A stretch of 37,339 nt of DNA from contig JASGCJ010000015.1 in NCBI GenBank assembly GCA_030054195.1, positions 1 to 37,339 of the forward strand, read 5' to 3'. Below are positions 8,965 through 15,894 of the stretch, piece after piece (the first letter of the stretch is position 1; each line of letters opens with the position of its first letter). The DNA is from Minisyncoccota bacterium (GTDB lineage: Bacteria; Verrucomicrobiota; Verrucomicrobiia; Methylacidiphilales; Verrucolacustridaceae). Under the pieces are notes generated by a model. It saw only the letters and a program-made list of their open reading frames with translations. It was not told the origin of the DNA and did not search any database. The translations under genes and the position numbers were made by a program.

Positions 8965-9745
8965 ACCCGCCCCCCTCTCCGATCCCTTCGAGGCCGCTCA
9001 CGTCGACCTCCTTCTCTCGCCCAACTCCCCCTTCCACCGCCGCACGACGATCCTCAAAACCTGCACCTCTACGCAGGAGATCCTCCGCACCCAGCTTCCA
9101 CCCGCACCTGCAGTCTTGGCTGCCGAGGTCCAAACCAAAGGCCACGGACGCCCCGGAAAACCGTGGCTGTCTGAAAACCCACTTGGACTTTGGGTCTCCA
9201 TTCTTCTGGAAGTCCCCTCTTCGCAACTTCCCCTTCTTTCTCTACTCGCCTCCCTCGCCGCCGCAGATGCGGTGCGCGCCCTGACTCAACTCGAGCCCGC
9301 GCTGAAGTGGCCCAACGACCTCCTCCTCAAAAATCGCAAGCTCGCCGGCGTTCTTGTTGAAACGATTTCTCGGTTGAATCAACCCCCGCTCGCGCTTCTC
9401 GGACTCGGCCTGAACCTTCACCATCAAACAGACGACTTTCCACCTGAACTCAAAGATTCTGCCATCTCCCTCTTCCAAGCATCCCGCCAAAGAATCCCGC
9501 GCAGCCAGATGCTTGCCGCATTTCTCGAAAACTTAACCCGCCGTCTTGATCAGCCAACCCCTGAGGCGATGGAAGATTGGCGCCAAGCCTGCTTTCAACT
9601 CGGTCGAACTCTCTCCATTCGTGTTGGCACTACCATTCTGACGGGAACTGCCGAGACGTTGGACGACTCAGGCCACCTCCACCTCCGCCTTCCCGATGGG
9701 TCACTCCAAAAGATTGCCTCGGGCGAAACCGATTTTCCCGCGTGA
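8888..9745 (+). CDS. birA: Biotin--[acetyl-CoA-carboxylase] ligase
   Basis: A biotin protein ligase of about 285 residues. It activates biotin with ATP and transfers it to the lysine of biotin carboxyl carrier protein. The catalytic domain shows the substrate-specificity strand ILKTCTSTQEIL (family STN/STQ), the biotin-binding loop as GHGRPGKPW (family GRGRRGRxW), the invariant KWPND followed by RKLAGVLVE, and GLGLNL. A short C-terminal SH3-like domain follows (GTAETLDDSGHLHLRL). There is no N-terminal winged helix, so it is a group I, non-repressor enzyme. The start is uncertain: the frame has ATGs at 8867 and 8888, both inside rpsU, and no usable start between the rpsU stop and the conserved core. 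TrpA follows 22 bases downstream. Confidence 0.87.
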   Translation: MRSPASVVAASSKSRRLTSTAISPSKPAPLSDPFEAAHVDLLLSPNSPFHRRTTILKTCTSTQEILRTQLPPAPAVLAAEVQTKGHGRPGKPWLSENPLGLWVSILLEVPSSQLPLLSLLASLAAADAVRALTQLEPALKWPNDLLLKNRKLAGVLVETISRLNQPPLALLGLGLNLHHQTDDFPPELKDSAISLFQASRQRIPRSQMLAAFLENLTRRLDQPTPEAMEDWRQACFQLGRTLSIRVGTTILTGTAETLDDSGHLHLRLPDGSLQKIASGETDFPA

Positions 9746-9767
9746 AGCTTGGCCTATCTCTGGCACA

Positions 9768-10586
9768 ATGCCTTCCAAGATGAGTTCCCCCCAAAGGATC
9801 GACGACCTCTTCGCCCGTCTCAAAAAAGAGAAGCGCAAAGCCCTGGTCGCCTACCTCGTAGCCGGTGATCCCGATCTCGCCACTACCGCCCGTCTGGTCC
9901 CTGCCCTTGTTGATGCAGGAGCAGATATCATCGAACTTGGCATTCCCTTCTCCGATCCCCTTGCCGACGGCATCGTGAATCAACTTGGATGCCAGCGCGC
10001 AATCGAGTCAGGCACTACATTGCCCAAAGTTCTTCAACTCATCGCCCAGCTACGAAAAGAAAAGTGTCATGTCCCCCTCGTGCTTTTCACCTACTACAAT
10101 CCCGTTTTCGCATATGGGCGGGAAAAGTTTGAGTCGGACGCCGTCCAAGCGGGAGCGGATGGCCTTCTCCTTCTGGACCTCCCCCCCGAGGAAGCTGCGC
10201 GCGACCTTCCACCCGGAGGCGACCTGCGTCGCATCGTTCTGGTTGCCCCCACCACACCCGAAGCCCGTGTTCGTTCGCTCGTCTCCGCCGCTTCTGGCTT
10301 TGTCTACTATGTTTCCCGTGAAGGTGTGACCGGAATGCAGCAAAGCCTCCCTACCACCCTCGGTGAAAAAGTTTCCTTCCTCAAAAAATCGACCTCCCTT
10401 CCCGTCTGTGTTGGCTTTGGCATCTCTACACCCGAACAAGCCGGCCAAGTCGCCTCGCTTGCCGACGGCGTTGTCGTCGGCAGTGCGATTGTCGATCGAA
10501 TCGCCAAACTCGGTCGCTCCCCTCAGCTAATCCCGGAAATCACCGCCTTTCTTCGGCCGATCGCACAGGCGGTTCACTCCGCGTGA
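9768..10586 (+). CDS. trpA: Tryptophan synthase alpha chain
   Basis: A 272-residue TIM barrel that cleaves indole-3-glycerol phosphate to indole and glyceraldehyde-3-phosphate and passes indole to TrpB. Catalytic residues are present: Glu56 and Asp67 in ELGIPFSDPLADG, the same 11-residue spacing as E. coli E49/D60. Other family marks are YLVAGDPD near the N-terminus, TYYNPVFAYG, YVSREGVTG and the phosphate-site GFGIS and ADGVVVGSAIV. The ATG at 9768 fits the family; an ATG at 9780 is also possible, and the frame extends back into birA. It is separated from any trpB or other trp genes in this window, which is unusual, since trpBA are often adjacent. Its end overlaps ruvX by 4 bases (GTGA). Confidence 0.94.
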   Translation: MPSKMSSPQRIDDLFARLKKEKRKALVAYLVAGDPDLATTARLVPALVDAGADIIELGIPFSDPLADGIVNQLGCQRAIESGTTLPKVLQLIAQLRKEKCHVPLVLFTYYNPVFAYGREKFESDAVQAGADGLLLLDLPPEEAARDLPPGGDLRRIVLVAPTTPEARVRSLVSAASGFVYYVSREGVTGMQQSLPTTLGEKVSFLKKSTSLPVCVGFGISTPEQAGQVASLADGVVVGSAIVDRIAKLGRSPQLIPEITAFLRPIAQAVHSA

Positions 10587-11005
10587 ACCGTCTCCTAGGC
10601 ATCGACTACGGAACCGTCCGCATCGGCCTCGCCCTCTCCGACCCAATAGGAATTCTCGCCACCCCCCTCCCTTTTTTAGATAACAAATCCCCCTCACAAG
10701 TCATCTCCGCCATGACCGCGTTAATCGAGACCCACCAGATTACAGGTCTAGTCATCGGGATGCCCCGAAATATGGACGGCACATACGGACCTTCTGCCCA
10801 AAAAGTCAGGGATTTTATCGCCCAAATACAGAAGTCCATTTCTCTTCCTATCACCCCCATCGATGAGCGACTCACCACCGCCCAAGCCTCTAAACAGCTC
10901 TCTAGTATAGGTTTGAATCAGAAGCAGTTGCGTAAGAAAGTCGATAGCTCCTCTGCCTCTCTTATTCTCCAACAATACCTTGACCGAAACACCCCCCTTC
11001 TCTAG
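10583..11005 (+). CDS. ruvX: Putative pre-16S rRNA nuclease (YqgF/RuvX)
   Basis: A 140-residue RNase H-fold protein matching the YqgF family, thought to process the 5' end of 16S rRNA. Visible motifs are GIDYGTVRIGLALSD with the first catalytic Asp, GLVIGMPRNMDG, and DERLTTAQA with the second acidic site. The C-terminal VDSSSASLILQQYLD carries the last Asp. Length is normal. The start is GTG at 10583, overlapping the trpA TGA, which implies coupled translation. An alternative role in Holliday junction resolution has been proposed for the family but is poorly supported. Confidence 0.92.
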   Translation: MNRLLGIDYGTVRIGLALSDPIGILATPLPFLDNKSPSQVISAMTALIETHQITGLVIGMPRNMDGTYGPSAQKVRDFIAQIQKSISLPITPIDERLTTAQASKQLSSIGLNQKQLRKKVDSSSASLILQQYLDRNTPLL

Positions 11006-11035
11006 TCAAGAAGGGTGCACCTCAGTTACAAAATA

Positions 11036-11797
11036 ATGAAGCCCAGTCGTATTTTGAGCAAAACTCACTACTTATTCTCCGTTTTATTCGCAATCGTTGC
11101 CCCTCTTTCTGCTCAAATGGAGCAGAGCAGCCCGACTTCCGTGCCCAAGGAAGTCCTGACCGCCACAAATGCCCCGACCCGGCTCTCCCCCATGGAGGAT
11201 ACTGGCGACGCCGTTTCTAAAATCTTTGTCGAAGACCGGATCACCCTGGAATTTATGGCAGGCGCCCTGTTCTCTCCCTGCGGACTAGGTCCCACCGCTC
11301 CTGTTTTCAACTACCAACAGAATAACATCCGCCTCGGTTGGATGCTCGACTCCCCCAACTCTTGGGGCCCTTGCGCTGATATCGATAGTCCCCTCCGTGG
11401 AAATTTTGAAGGCATCTTCGAAACCACAGGCTCCTATATCTGGCACAGCTTTGGAACCTACATGGTCGGAATCACAGGACTCGTCCGCTACAACTTCGTT
11501 CAGCCCAATTGGATCGTGGTTCCTTACGTTCAGGGCGGAGCTGGTATCGTCTACACGAACGCCAGAAACTGGTCGAACCAGGATGCCATTGGGGGCAATT
11601 GGGAGTTCACCCCGCAATTCTCAGGCGGTCTGAAATTCCTCATCGACGATAACTTCAGCTTCAATATCGAGGGCGCTTTCCAACACATCTCGAACGCTAA
11701 CACCTCTGCCCGCAACGAAGGGGTGAACGCGTACGGTGGTTTTGCTGGCTTCACCTACTACTTCGACGATCTCTGGCTCCAAGACGGCAAGCATTGA
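11036..11797 (+). CDS. PagL-like lipid A 3-O-deacylase / acyloxyacyl hydrolase family barrel
   Basis: A 253-residue secreted protein with a signal peptide (hydrophobic LFSVLFAIVAPLSA, cleavage near residue 26) and alternating beta-strand pattern ending in an aromatic residue-rich strand (GFAGFTYYF), as in an eight-stranded outer-membrane barrel. The AFQHISNAN block (His about 217, Ser about 219) matches the catalytic H-x-S of PagL, which removes the 3-O acyl chain of lipid A. The third PagL catalytic residue, a Glu 14 residues after the His, reads Asn here (NEGVNAY), so activity is not certain. The ATG at 11036 is preferred over an in-frame GTG at 11015 because it places the signal peptide properly. 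The gene sits 30 bases after ruvX and 7 before truA. Confidence 0.75.
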   Translation: MKPSRILSKTHYLFSVLFAIVAPLSAQMEQSSPTSVPKEVLTATNAPTRLSPMEDTGDAVSKIFVEDRITLEFMAGALFSPCGLGPTAPVFNYQQNNIRLGWMLDSPNSWGPCADIDSPLRGNFEGIFETTGSYIWHSFGTYMVGITGLVRYNFVQPNWIVVPYVQGGAGIVYTNARNWSNQDAIGGNWEFTPQFSGGLKFLIDDNFSFNIEGAFQHISNANTSARNEGVNAYGGFAGFTYYFDDLWLQDGKH

Positions 11798-11804
11798 TCC
11801 CTGG

Positions 11805-12551
11805 ATGAAGACGGTTCCGCACCGTCTCCTTCTCGCCTACCGCGGAGAAGACTTCTTCGGTTGGCAACGCCAAGATCCCGATCCCACCGTCCAACTCGCA
11901 CTCGAGAAAGCCCTTCAGAAAATCTTTAACCGCCCAGTCGCCGTTGCAGGATCCGGCCGAACCGATCGGGGCGTTCACGCCCTTGGTCAAGTTGCCTCCT
12001 GCGAAATTCCCCCTCTTCATCCACCTGCCACTCTCGCGAAAGCTCTCAACTTTCATCTGCCTGCAGGCGTCCGAGTCCTCTCCGTCCGACGTGAGAAACC
12101 GGGCTTTCACGCCCGCTTCTCTGCCAAAGGAAAATCCTACCTATACCGAATCGCCAACACCGATCCTCTTCACCCTCTCGAAATCGGTCGGACCTGGCAC
12201 GTCCCACGCCCCCTCGATCTCACCCCATTGCGCAAAGCCGCCAAGATTCTCACTGGGAAACACGACTTTGCTGCGTTTACGTCCAACCCTGGATACGAGC
12301 GAAAATCGACTATTCGCAATATCCGCTCCATTCGGATCGTGAAGAAAAAGAGCGGTGTTTTGGAGCTAACCTTTGAGGGGGACGGCTTTCTTTATCGAAT
12401 GGTTCGGAATCTGGTCGGCGCACTCGTCAAGGTCGGCCAAGGTCGACTCACCCCCGTCGAACTCAAAAAGATTCTTCACTCCCGCTCCCGCTCGACTGCC
12501 CCGCCCACCGCACCCGCTGAAGGCTTGTACCTTTTAAACGTTAGATACTAA
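11805..12551 (+). CDS. truA: tRNA pseudouridine(38-40) synthase
   Basis: A 248-residue TruA that isomerises uridines 38-40 of the tRNA anticodon arm. The catalytic Asp54 lies in GSGRTDRGVHALGQVAS. Other marks are YRGEDFFGWQRQ near the N-terminus, FHARFSAKGKSYLYRI, and the C-terminal GDGFLYRMVRNLVGALVKVG. The ATG at 11805 gives the normal start (MKTVPHRLLLAYRG); the longer open frame runs back into the pagL-like gene and is not needed. It ends AEGLYLLNVRY, and a near-identical copy of those codons recurs 81 bases downstream. It is the last gene of the rpsU-to-truA plus-strand chain. Confidence 0.95.
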   Translation: MKTVPHRLLLAYRGEDFFGWQRQDPDPTVQLALEKALQKIFNRPVAVAGSGRTDRGVHALGQVASCEIPPLHPPATLAKALNFHLPAGVRVLSVRREKPGFHARFSAKGKSYLYRIANTDPLHPLEIGRTWHVPRPLDLTPLRKAAKILTGKHDFAAFTSNPGYERKSTIRNIRSIRIVKKKSGVLELTFEGDGFLYRMVRNLVGALVKVGQGRLTPVELKKILHSRSRSTAPPTAPAEGLYLLNVRY

Positions 12552-12561
12552 ATTCTCGGCC

Positions 12562-12590
12562 CTTCGAAGTCCCGTAACCCCGGGACGAAG
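12562..12590. terminator. Hairpin between convergent truA and doc
   Basis: GTCCCG (12569-12574) pairs with CGGGAC (12581-12586) around a 6-base loop, and the outer CTTC/GAAG extends the stem with a 3-base bulge. It lies between converging genes, where a shared terminator would be expected, but there is no T-run on either side. Confidence 0.35.
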
Positions 12591-12596
12591 TAGGGC

Positions 12597-12632
12597 GCTG
12601 AATGCCTATACCTTTTAAATGTAAGATACTAG
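12597..12632 (+). pseudogene. Remnant copy of the truA 3' end
   Basis: These 36 bases decode as AECLYLLNVRY-stop, against AEGLYLLNVRY-stop in truA (12516-12551). There are 6 base differences in 36. One changes an amino acid (Gly to Cys); the others are synonymous, including the TAA/TAG swap. The pattern shows the copy derives from a truA coding sequence that had evolved as protein, not from recent slippage. Homology stops sharply upstream of the Ala-Glu codons. The copy overlaps the doc stop codon on the other strand. Confidence 0.75.
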
Positions 12633-13027
12633 GCCAACACCTTCACTAATCTCTTCGTCGTCTCCTCCCTGTCGATCCGACTCGCTGCCACATCCAAAAC
12701 CAGCTGTTCCCACTCCGGCCCGTCCGATTTTGTTTCCACTCCGTTCAGACGCAGGAAAACTAAGCAGGCGCCCAATGCTGTTCTCTTGTTCCCGTCGAGA
12801 AAAGGATGGTTTCGGCAAATATAGTAAAGATAAGCTCCCGCGATCTCCGTCAGGGACTCGTAAATCGATTTCCCTCCGAAGGTCGCTTGAGGAGCGGCCA
12901 CAGCCGACTCCAACAGAGCATTTTCCCGTATTCCGTCGGATCCACCAAAGTCACGGATGGCCGACTGGTGGATCTCCCTGACAATTTCGACCGTGAGATG
13001 AAAACAGTTTTCTGGCGTAGCACTCAC
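12629..13027 (-). CDS. Doc-type toxin (Fic/DOC family, death-on-curing)
   Basis: A 132-residue all-helical Doc protein with the signature HPFLDGNKRTAL at residues 74-85. Doc proteins carry Lys in place of the second Gly of the Fic motif (GNKR instead of GNGR) and are known to phosphorylate EF-Tu rather than AMPylate. The N-terminus also fits (LTVEIVREIHQSAI, then GIRENALLESAVAAPQATFGG). Its ATG overlaps the stop of the upstream antitoxin gene by 4 bases, the usual toxin-second arrangement with coupled translation. The stop codon falls within the truA remnant on the opposite strand. Confidence 0.9.
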   Translation of the reverse strand: MSATPENCFHLTVEIVREIHQSAIRDFGGSDGIRENALLESAVAAPQATFGGKSIYESLTEIAGAYLYYICRNHPFLDGNKRTALGACLVFLRLNGVETKSDGPEWEQLVLDVAASRIDREETTKRLVKVLA

Positions 13028-13251
13028 GCCAACTTCTTCATCGTCTTGGCATAGTCCTTCATCGTTTTTTCGATGACTCCAGAAACTACCTCTTTGGAGA
13101 TTCGCGGATGGATCGGAGTGAGGACAATCGAGCCGCCCTCATGATAACTCATCGTGACCTCATCCCCTACCTTCAGATGGGCCAACTCCATCAGGGCTGA
13201 ATCAAAAATGATGCCCTGCGAATTTCCAATTTTCGTAATCGCCTTGATCAT
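13024..13251 (-). CDS. AbrB/MazE-like antitoxin
   Basis: A 75-residue protein with a swapped-hairpin AbrB fold pattern: AITKIGNSQGIIFDSALMELAHLKVGDEVTM, as in MazE and SpoVT-AbrB antitoxins, then a basic helical tail (IEKTMKDYAKTMKKLA) that would bind the toxin. It is expected to bind its own promoter and neutralise the downstream Doc. The classical Doc partner is Phd; an AbrB-like partner is a less common combination. The palindrome immediately upstream of its ATG is the likely operator. Confidence 0.87.
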   Translation of the reverse strand: MIKAITKIGNSQGIIFDSALMELAHLKVGDEVTMSYHEGGSIVLTPIHPRISKEVVSGVIEKTMKDYAKTMKKLA

Positions 13252-13253
13252 CC

Positions 13254-13272
13254 TGTAATACTATGTTTTACA
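13254..13272. promoter_or_regulatory. Palindromic operator candidate of the toxin-antitoxin operon
   Basis: TGTAATACTATGTTTTACA is an imperfect 19-base palindrome (14 of 19 positions symmetric, outer TGTAA/TTACA perfect). It ends two bases upstream of the antitoxin ATG and covers the place of the ribosome binding site. This position fits autorepression by the AbrB-like antitoxin, which is inference. Confidence 0.5.
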
Positions 13273-13281
13273 GCTCATTTG

Positions 13282-13533
13282 TCAAAACAGTTTCGCCCTC
13301 TTCGGGGCCGGCTCCTCCGAATTCTTGCCTGCTGCCGTTGAGATCTGCTCGATTTTTGGGGATGTGTAGGAGTAGTTTTCCGCCTTCTTCATCCAGGTCC
13401 AACCTGCGATTCCCAAAAGGAGGGCTATGAGAAGGAAAAACACTGCCCGGACTTCAAGCAACCTGCCACTTGGAACTCCAGAGCCCTTGTGTCTGACTGT
13501 TCTCGACCCAAAGAAAAATTTAATAAATTCCAT
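13282..13533 (-). CDS. Small single-pass membrane protein, unknown function
   Basis: An 83-residue ORF. Residues about 1-28 are basic (VRHKGS, RLLEVR), residues 29-47 form one strong membrane helix (AVFFLLIALLLGIAGWTWM), and the rest is a polar tail ending PAPKRAKLF. I do not recognise a family. It lies 30 bases upstream of the antitoxin on the same strand, but the operator-like palindrome between them suggests separate transcription. The start has no clear ribosome binding site, so it may not be a gene. Confidence 0.45.
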   Translation of the reverse strand: MEFIKFFFGSRTVRHKGSGVPSGRLLEVRAVFFLLIALLLGIAGWTWMKKAENYSYTSPKIEQISTAAGKNSEEPAPKRAKLF

Positions 13534-13629
13534 TATCTAAATTTGGTTATCTCGAAACCATCTCTCAACCCCTTTATTGTGATTTTTTTGTGACAATTTA
13601 TCGAGATTAGGGATTGGGAAATTCAGGGG

Positions 13630-14223
13630 TTAAAGGTTGCTTGGTTTATAAAGAGGGAGACCTCGGGTCAGTGCTTCACGAACTTTGGCTTCTTCGACTG
13701 GATTTCCGCCACGTCTTAGAAACTCCTCCCATTTTTCAGGTTTTGCCAACGGCCATTCGTTGATAGGGATCGAGAGTCCGTTTTTTTGTCCTGCGCTGGA
13801 CCAGTCCCAGCTGTAGGGAGATTCCGTCAGCCCAGCTCGGACTGGGTTGCGTTCGATGTAACGGGCCACGATCCAGAAAACCTGGTTGGGTTTGACTCGA
13901 TGGCAACGATAGCGGCTCTGATAAACAGCCCCTTTGCCCACACTGTCCGCTCTCTTTCTCCAGCGGATTGCGTGAGTGGCGCCGAGCCACTGCATCGCTT
14001 TGGTAAAAGTCGGCGCAGAGGGAGAACTCGCGAGCATATGCCAATGATTTGGCATCACACAAAAGGCATGGATCTTAAGCGGAAATATTTCTAGAGCCTC
14101 GCGCAGGGTCTTTACCCACAGGTCAAAATCCGCAGGGGTCTGAAATAAAACCCTCTTTTCCGTTGCCCGATTGCAGACGTGATAATACGCCCCCGGAAGA
14201 ATGCATCTGCGCTTTCTCGCCAT
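13630..14223 (-). mobile_element. REP-associated tyrosine transposase (RAYT, Y1_Tnp/IS200-like fold)
   Basis: A complete 197-residue RAYT coding sequence. It has the HUH metal motif MPNHWHML (His60, His62), the GAVYQSRYRCHRV strand and the ARYIERNPVRAGL helix with the probable nucleophile Tyr122. Spacing is close to E. coli TnpA-REP (H62, H64, Y115). The N-terminal MARKRRCILPGAYYHVCNRA is typical. RAYTs nick single-stranded palindromic REP sequences and are usually domesticated single copies. No insertion-sequence ends or target duplication flank it, but directly upstream is a regular array of a 12-base core that also recurs at the right end of the window. That association suggests this core belongs to its REP-like substrate. 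Confidence 0.92.
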
Positions 14224-14317
14224 AACTAATTAAACTGCGAAAATCATCAAAGGATGCGGTCATTCCAAACTTTTTTTAACCCCCAAAAAACGGCCTCTTA
14301 AATTACTATCCGCCAAT

Positions 14318-14521
14318 TACTTATATGGGGTCAGAGGTGTTGCAAATTGTTGATTTCCAGTGTTTTAAAAGGCAATTTTTGAAATGTGGGGTCAGAGGTG
14401 TATATGAAAAAATTGGCATGTAAGGACATGATCTGCAATTGTTTATGTGGGGTCAGAGGTCGTGTAATTCGTTGAAAGCCAGATGCTTGGAGGGGTGTTT
14501 TTTGAATTGGGGGTCAGAGGT
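14318..14521 (+). repeat. Four-copy array of GGGGTCAGAGGT at exact 61-base period
   Basis: The core GGGGTCAGAGGT starts at 14327, 14388, 14449 and 14510, exactly 61 bases apart each time. Most copies follow an A/T-rich lead such as TACTTATAT, AATTGTTTATGT or TTTTTTGAATT. The ~49 bases between cores are diverged, though units 1 and 3 still look related. Unit 2 has a stem CATGT/ACATG with outer AATTG/CAATT arms, and unit 1 has AAATTG/CAATTT. The array fills most of the 360-base gap between the RAYT and the lipoprotein gene and contains no gene. A degenerate tandem repeat of a REP-like element is the simplest reading. Confidence 0.85.
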
Positions 14522-14583
14522 GGTGGTACGTACCTCCAGTAATGGAAGTGCCTTTTGGTTCACGGCAGAGGTCGATTTTAAAA

Positions 14584-15831
14584 CTATTTACTTTTTTCTG
14601 TTGGAGAAGATTTGTTAGGGGTGGGTCCCTTTTTCTTAGACTCGTTAGTTACTTGCTTTATGTAGCGATTCCTTACCTGCTCAATTTCAGGTGAAACAGT
14701 CATAACGCCATCCCCGCCTTCGCCACGCTCGATCGCCTGCAGCACCGTTGCGACATCTGCAGATGGCTCGACTCCAGCCCGTACGTGACTGAGGTATATC
14801 TCGATCGAGTTAATCACTCTTGCGTTTGGGTGTACGTGGCCCTTGGCGTTCTGTGCCGCTTCCAGCCATACCTCATCAGCTTTCTTTCTGTCGTCTAGTT
14901 TCAAGTACCCCTCCGCTACCCTTGCCAACGCAGGTGGTTGAAAAAAAGAAGCTGGAAGACGGCTTGCGACCCTCGCTTTGTCTAGGATCTCTCTCGCTTC
15001 ATCCTTTTTTCCAAAATCAGCTAAAATTGCTGCGAGCTTCGATTTCTCAATAGGCCCGTCCTCAATTAAATCCGATAGGATGGCACTTGCCGCAACTGCC
15101 TCTGACAAATAGCCAGAAGCCTCTTCCTTCAGACCAAGTGTACGCGCAGTTTCAGCACAAAGACCCAAAAGACGTGGGCGCTGTATTGGGAATGTGGTCC
15201 GCGCATTCGAAACAGCATTATCCAAAAATTGTTTTCTGTCCGATGGCGCAGCTTTCAACGCACGAGCACACCATGCCTCGGTTATAGCAGGTGTAGCCAA
15301 AGGGGTCGTAACTCCAGTAGTGAGACGTCCGGAACGAATCTTTTCGGCGATCACCCCTGTCTCAGCCTCCTTTTGGTCATAAGGTGTGGAAATTGCTTGA
15401 AGCGCTCGCTCCGCGCCAGAGTCGTCCGCCAGCGCAGCTTTAGCAATGGCGGCTTGGATCATCACCATACGAGAATCTGTATGTCCTTTATCCTTGGCTA
15501 AAGTTTGTGCCTTGCGATCAATAGTGCGCGCCGCTGAGATGTCACCCTTACGGGCCATTTGGATGGCGATTGAATAGAGAGTGTACGGGCCGTGAGCAGA
15601 AGGGTCAAAGCTAACCACCTCGACTGCTTTGTTCAGATATCCCTCCAAGGCAACTGTTTCCGCAATCTTTTCCGTGTAGAAGCCCCTTCTATCAATATCG
15701 TCGGTAATTTTTGGCAGTAGTTGAATGGATGCGTCCACTGAGGGGGAAAGTTTGGCCATGGGATCCTGGTGTGAAGATCCACACCCTGCCAGAAGGACAG
15801 TGGCCAATAATAGGAAGGCAAAATTCATCAT
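14584..15831 (-). CDS. Predicted lipoprotein with helical repeats
   Basis: A 415-residue exported lipoprotein: the N-terminus FAFLLLATVLLAGCGSS has a clear lipobox with Cys at about residue 17. The rest is alpha-helical and resembles degenerate TPR repeats, with recurring A-x-x-x-A-x-x-G-x-x-x-x-A units (RKGDISAARTIDRKAQTLA; FGKKDEAREILDKARVA; LDDRKKADEVWLEAAQNA). The C-terminus is Lys/Ser-rich and probably disordered. Function is unknown; such proteins often scaffold envelope complexes. It lies 63 bases downstream of the beta-helix gene, beyond a strong terminator, so it may have its own promoter or rely on read-through. Confidence 0.75.
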   Translation of the reverse strand: MMNFAFLLLATVLLAGCGSSHQDPMAKLSPSVDASIQLLPKITDDIDRRGFYTEKIAETVALEGYLNKAVEVVSFDPSAHGPYTLYSIAIQMARKGDISAARTIDRKAQTLAKDKGHTDSRMVMIQAAIAKAALADDSGAERALQAISTPYDQKEAETGVIAEKIRSGRLTTGVTTPLATPAITEAWCARALKAAPSDRKQFLDNAVSNARTTFPIQRPRLLGLCAETARTLGLKEEASGYLSEAVAASAILSDLIEDGPIEKSKLAAILADFGKKDEAREILDKARVASRLPASFFQPPALARVAEGYLKLDDRKKADEVWLEAAQNAKGHVHPNARVINSIEIYLSHVRAGVEPSADVATVLQAIERGEGGDGVMTVSPEIEQVRNRYIKQVTNESKKKGPTPNKSSPTEKSK

Positions 15832-15840
15832 AGGATATTA

Positions 15841-15871
15841 AAGAAAAGGGGGGCTGGATGACCAGCCCCCC
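15841..15871 (-). terminator. Rho-independent terminator of the beta-helix gene
   Basis: A perfect 10-base stem, GGGGGGCTGG (15848-15857) with CCAGCCCCCC (15862-15871), closes a 4-base loop. Read on the minus strand it is followed by TTTTCTT. It starts about 24 bases past the stop of the 15895-18453 gene, an ideal intrinsic terminator position. Confidence 0.88.
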
Positions 15872-15894
15872 TTCTCAGTACTTCAGAATCTAAA

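Noticed and set aside
9696-9767. Trp attenuator or leader peptide before trpA
   Set aside because: trpA follows birA by 22 bases with no Trp-rich leader ORF or competing hairpins.
13630-14223. Active IS200/IS605 insertion sequence
   Set aside because: The protein has RAYT-type motifs, and no TnpB, element ends or target duplication is visible.
14318-14521. CRISPR array
   Set aside because: The spacing is regular, but the conserved repeat is only 12 bases, the intervening units are partly related to each other, and no cas gene is nearby. A REP-like tandem array next to a RAYT fits better.
15832-15894. Lipoprotein gene simply cotranscribed with the beta-helix gene
   Set aside because: A perfect 10-base GC stem followed by TTTTCTT stands between them, so separate transcription is at least as likely.
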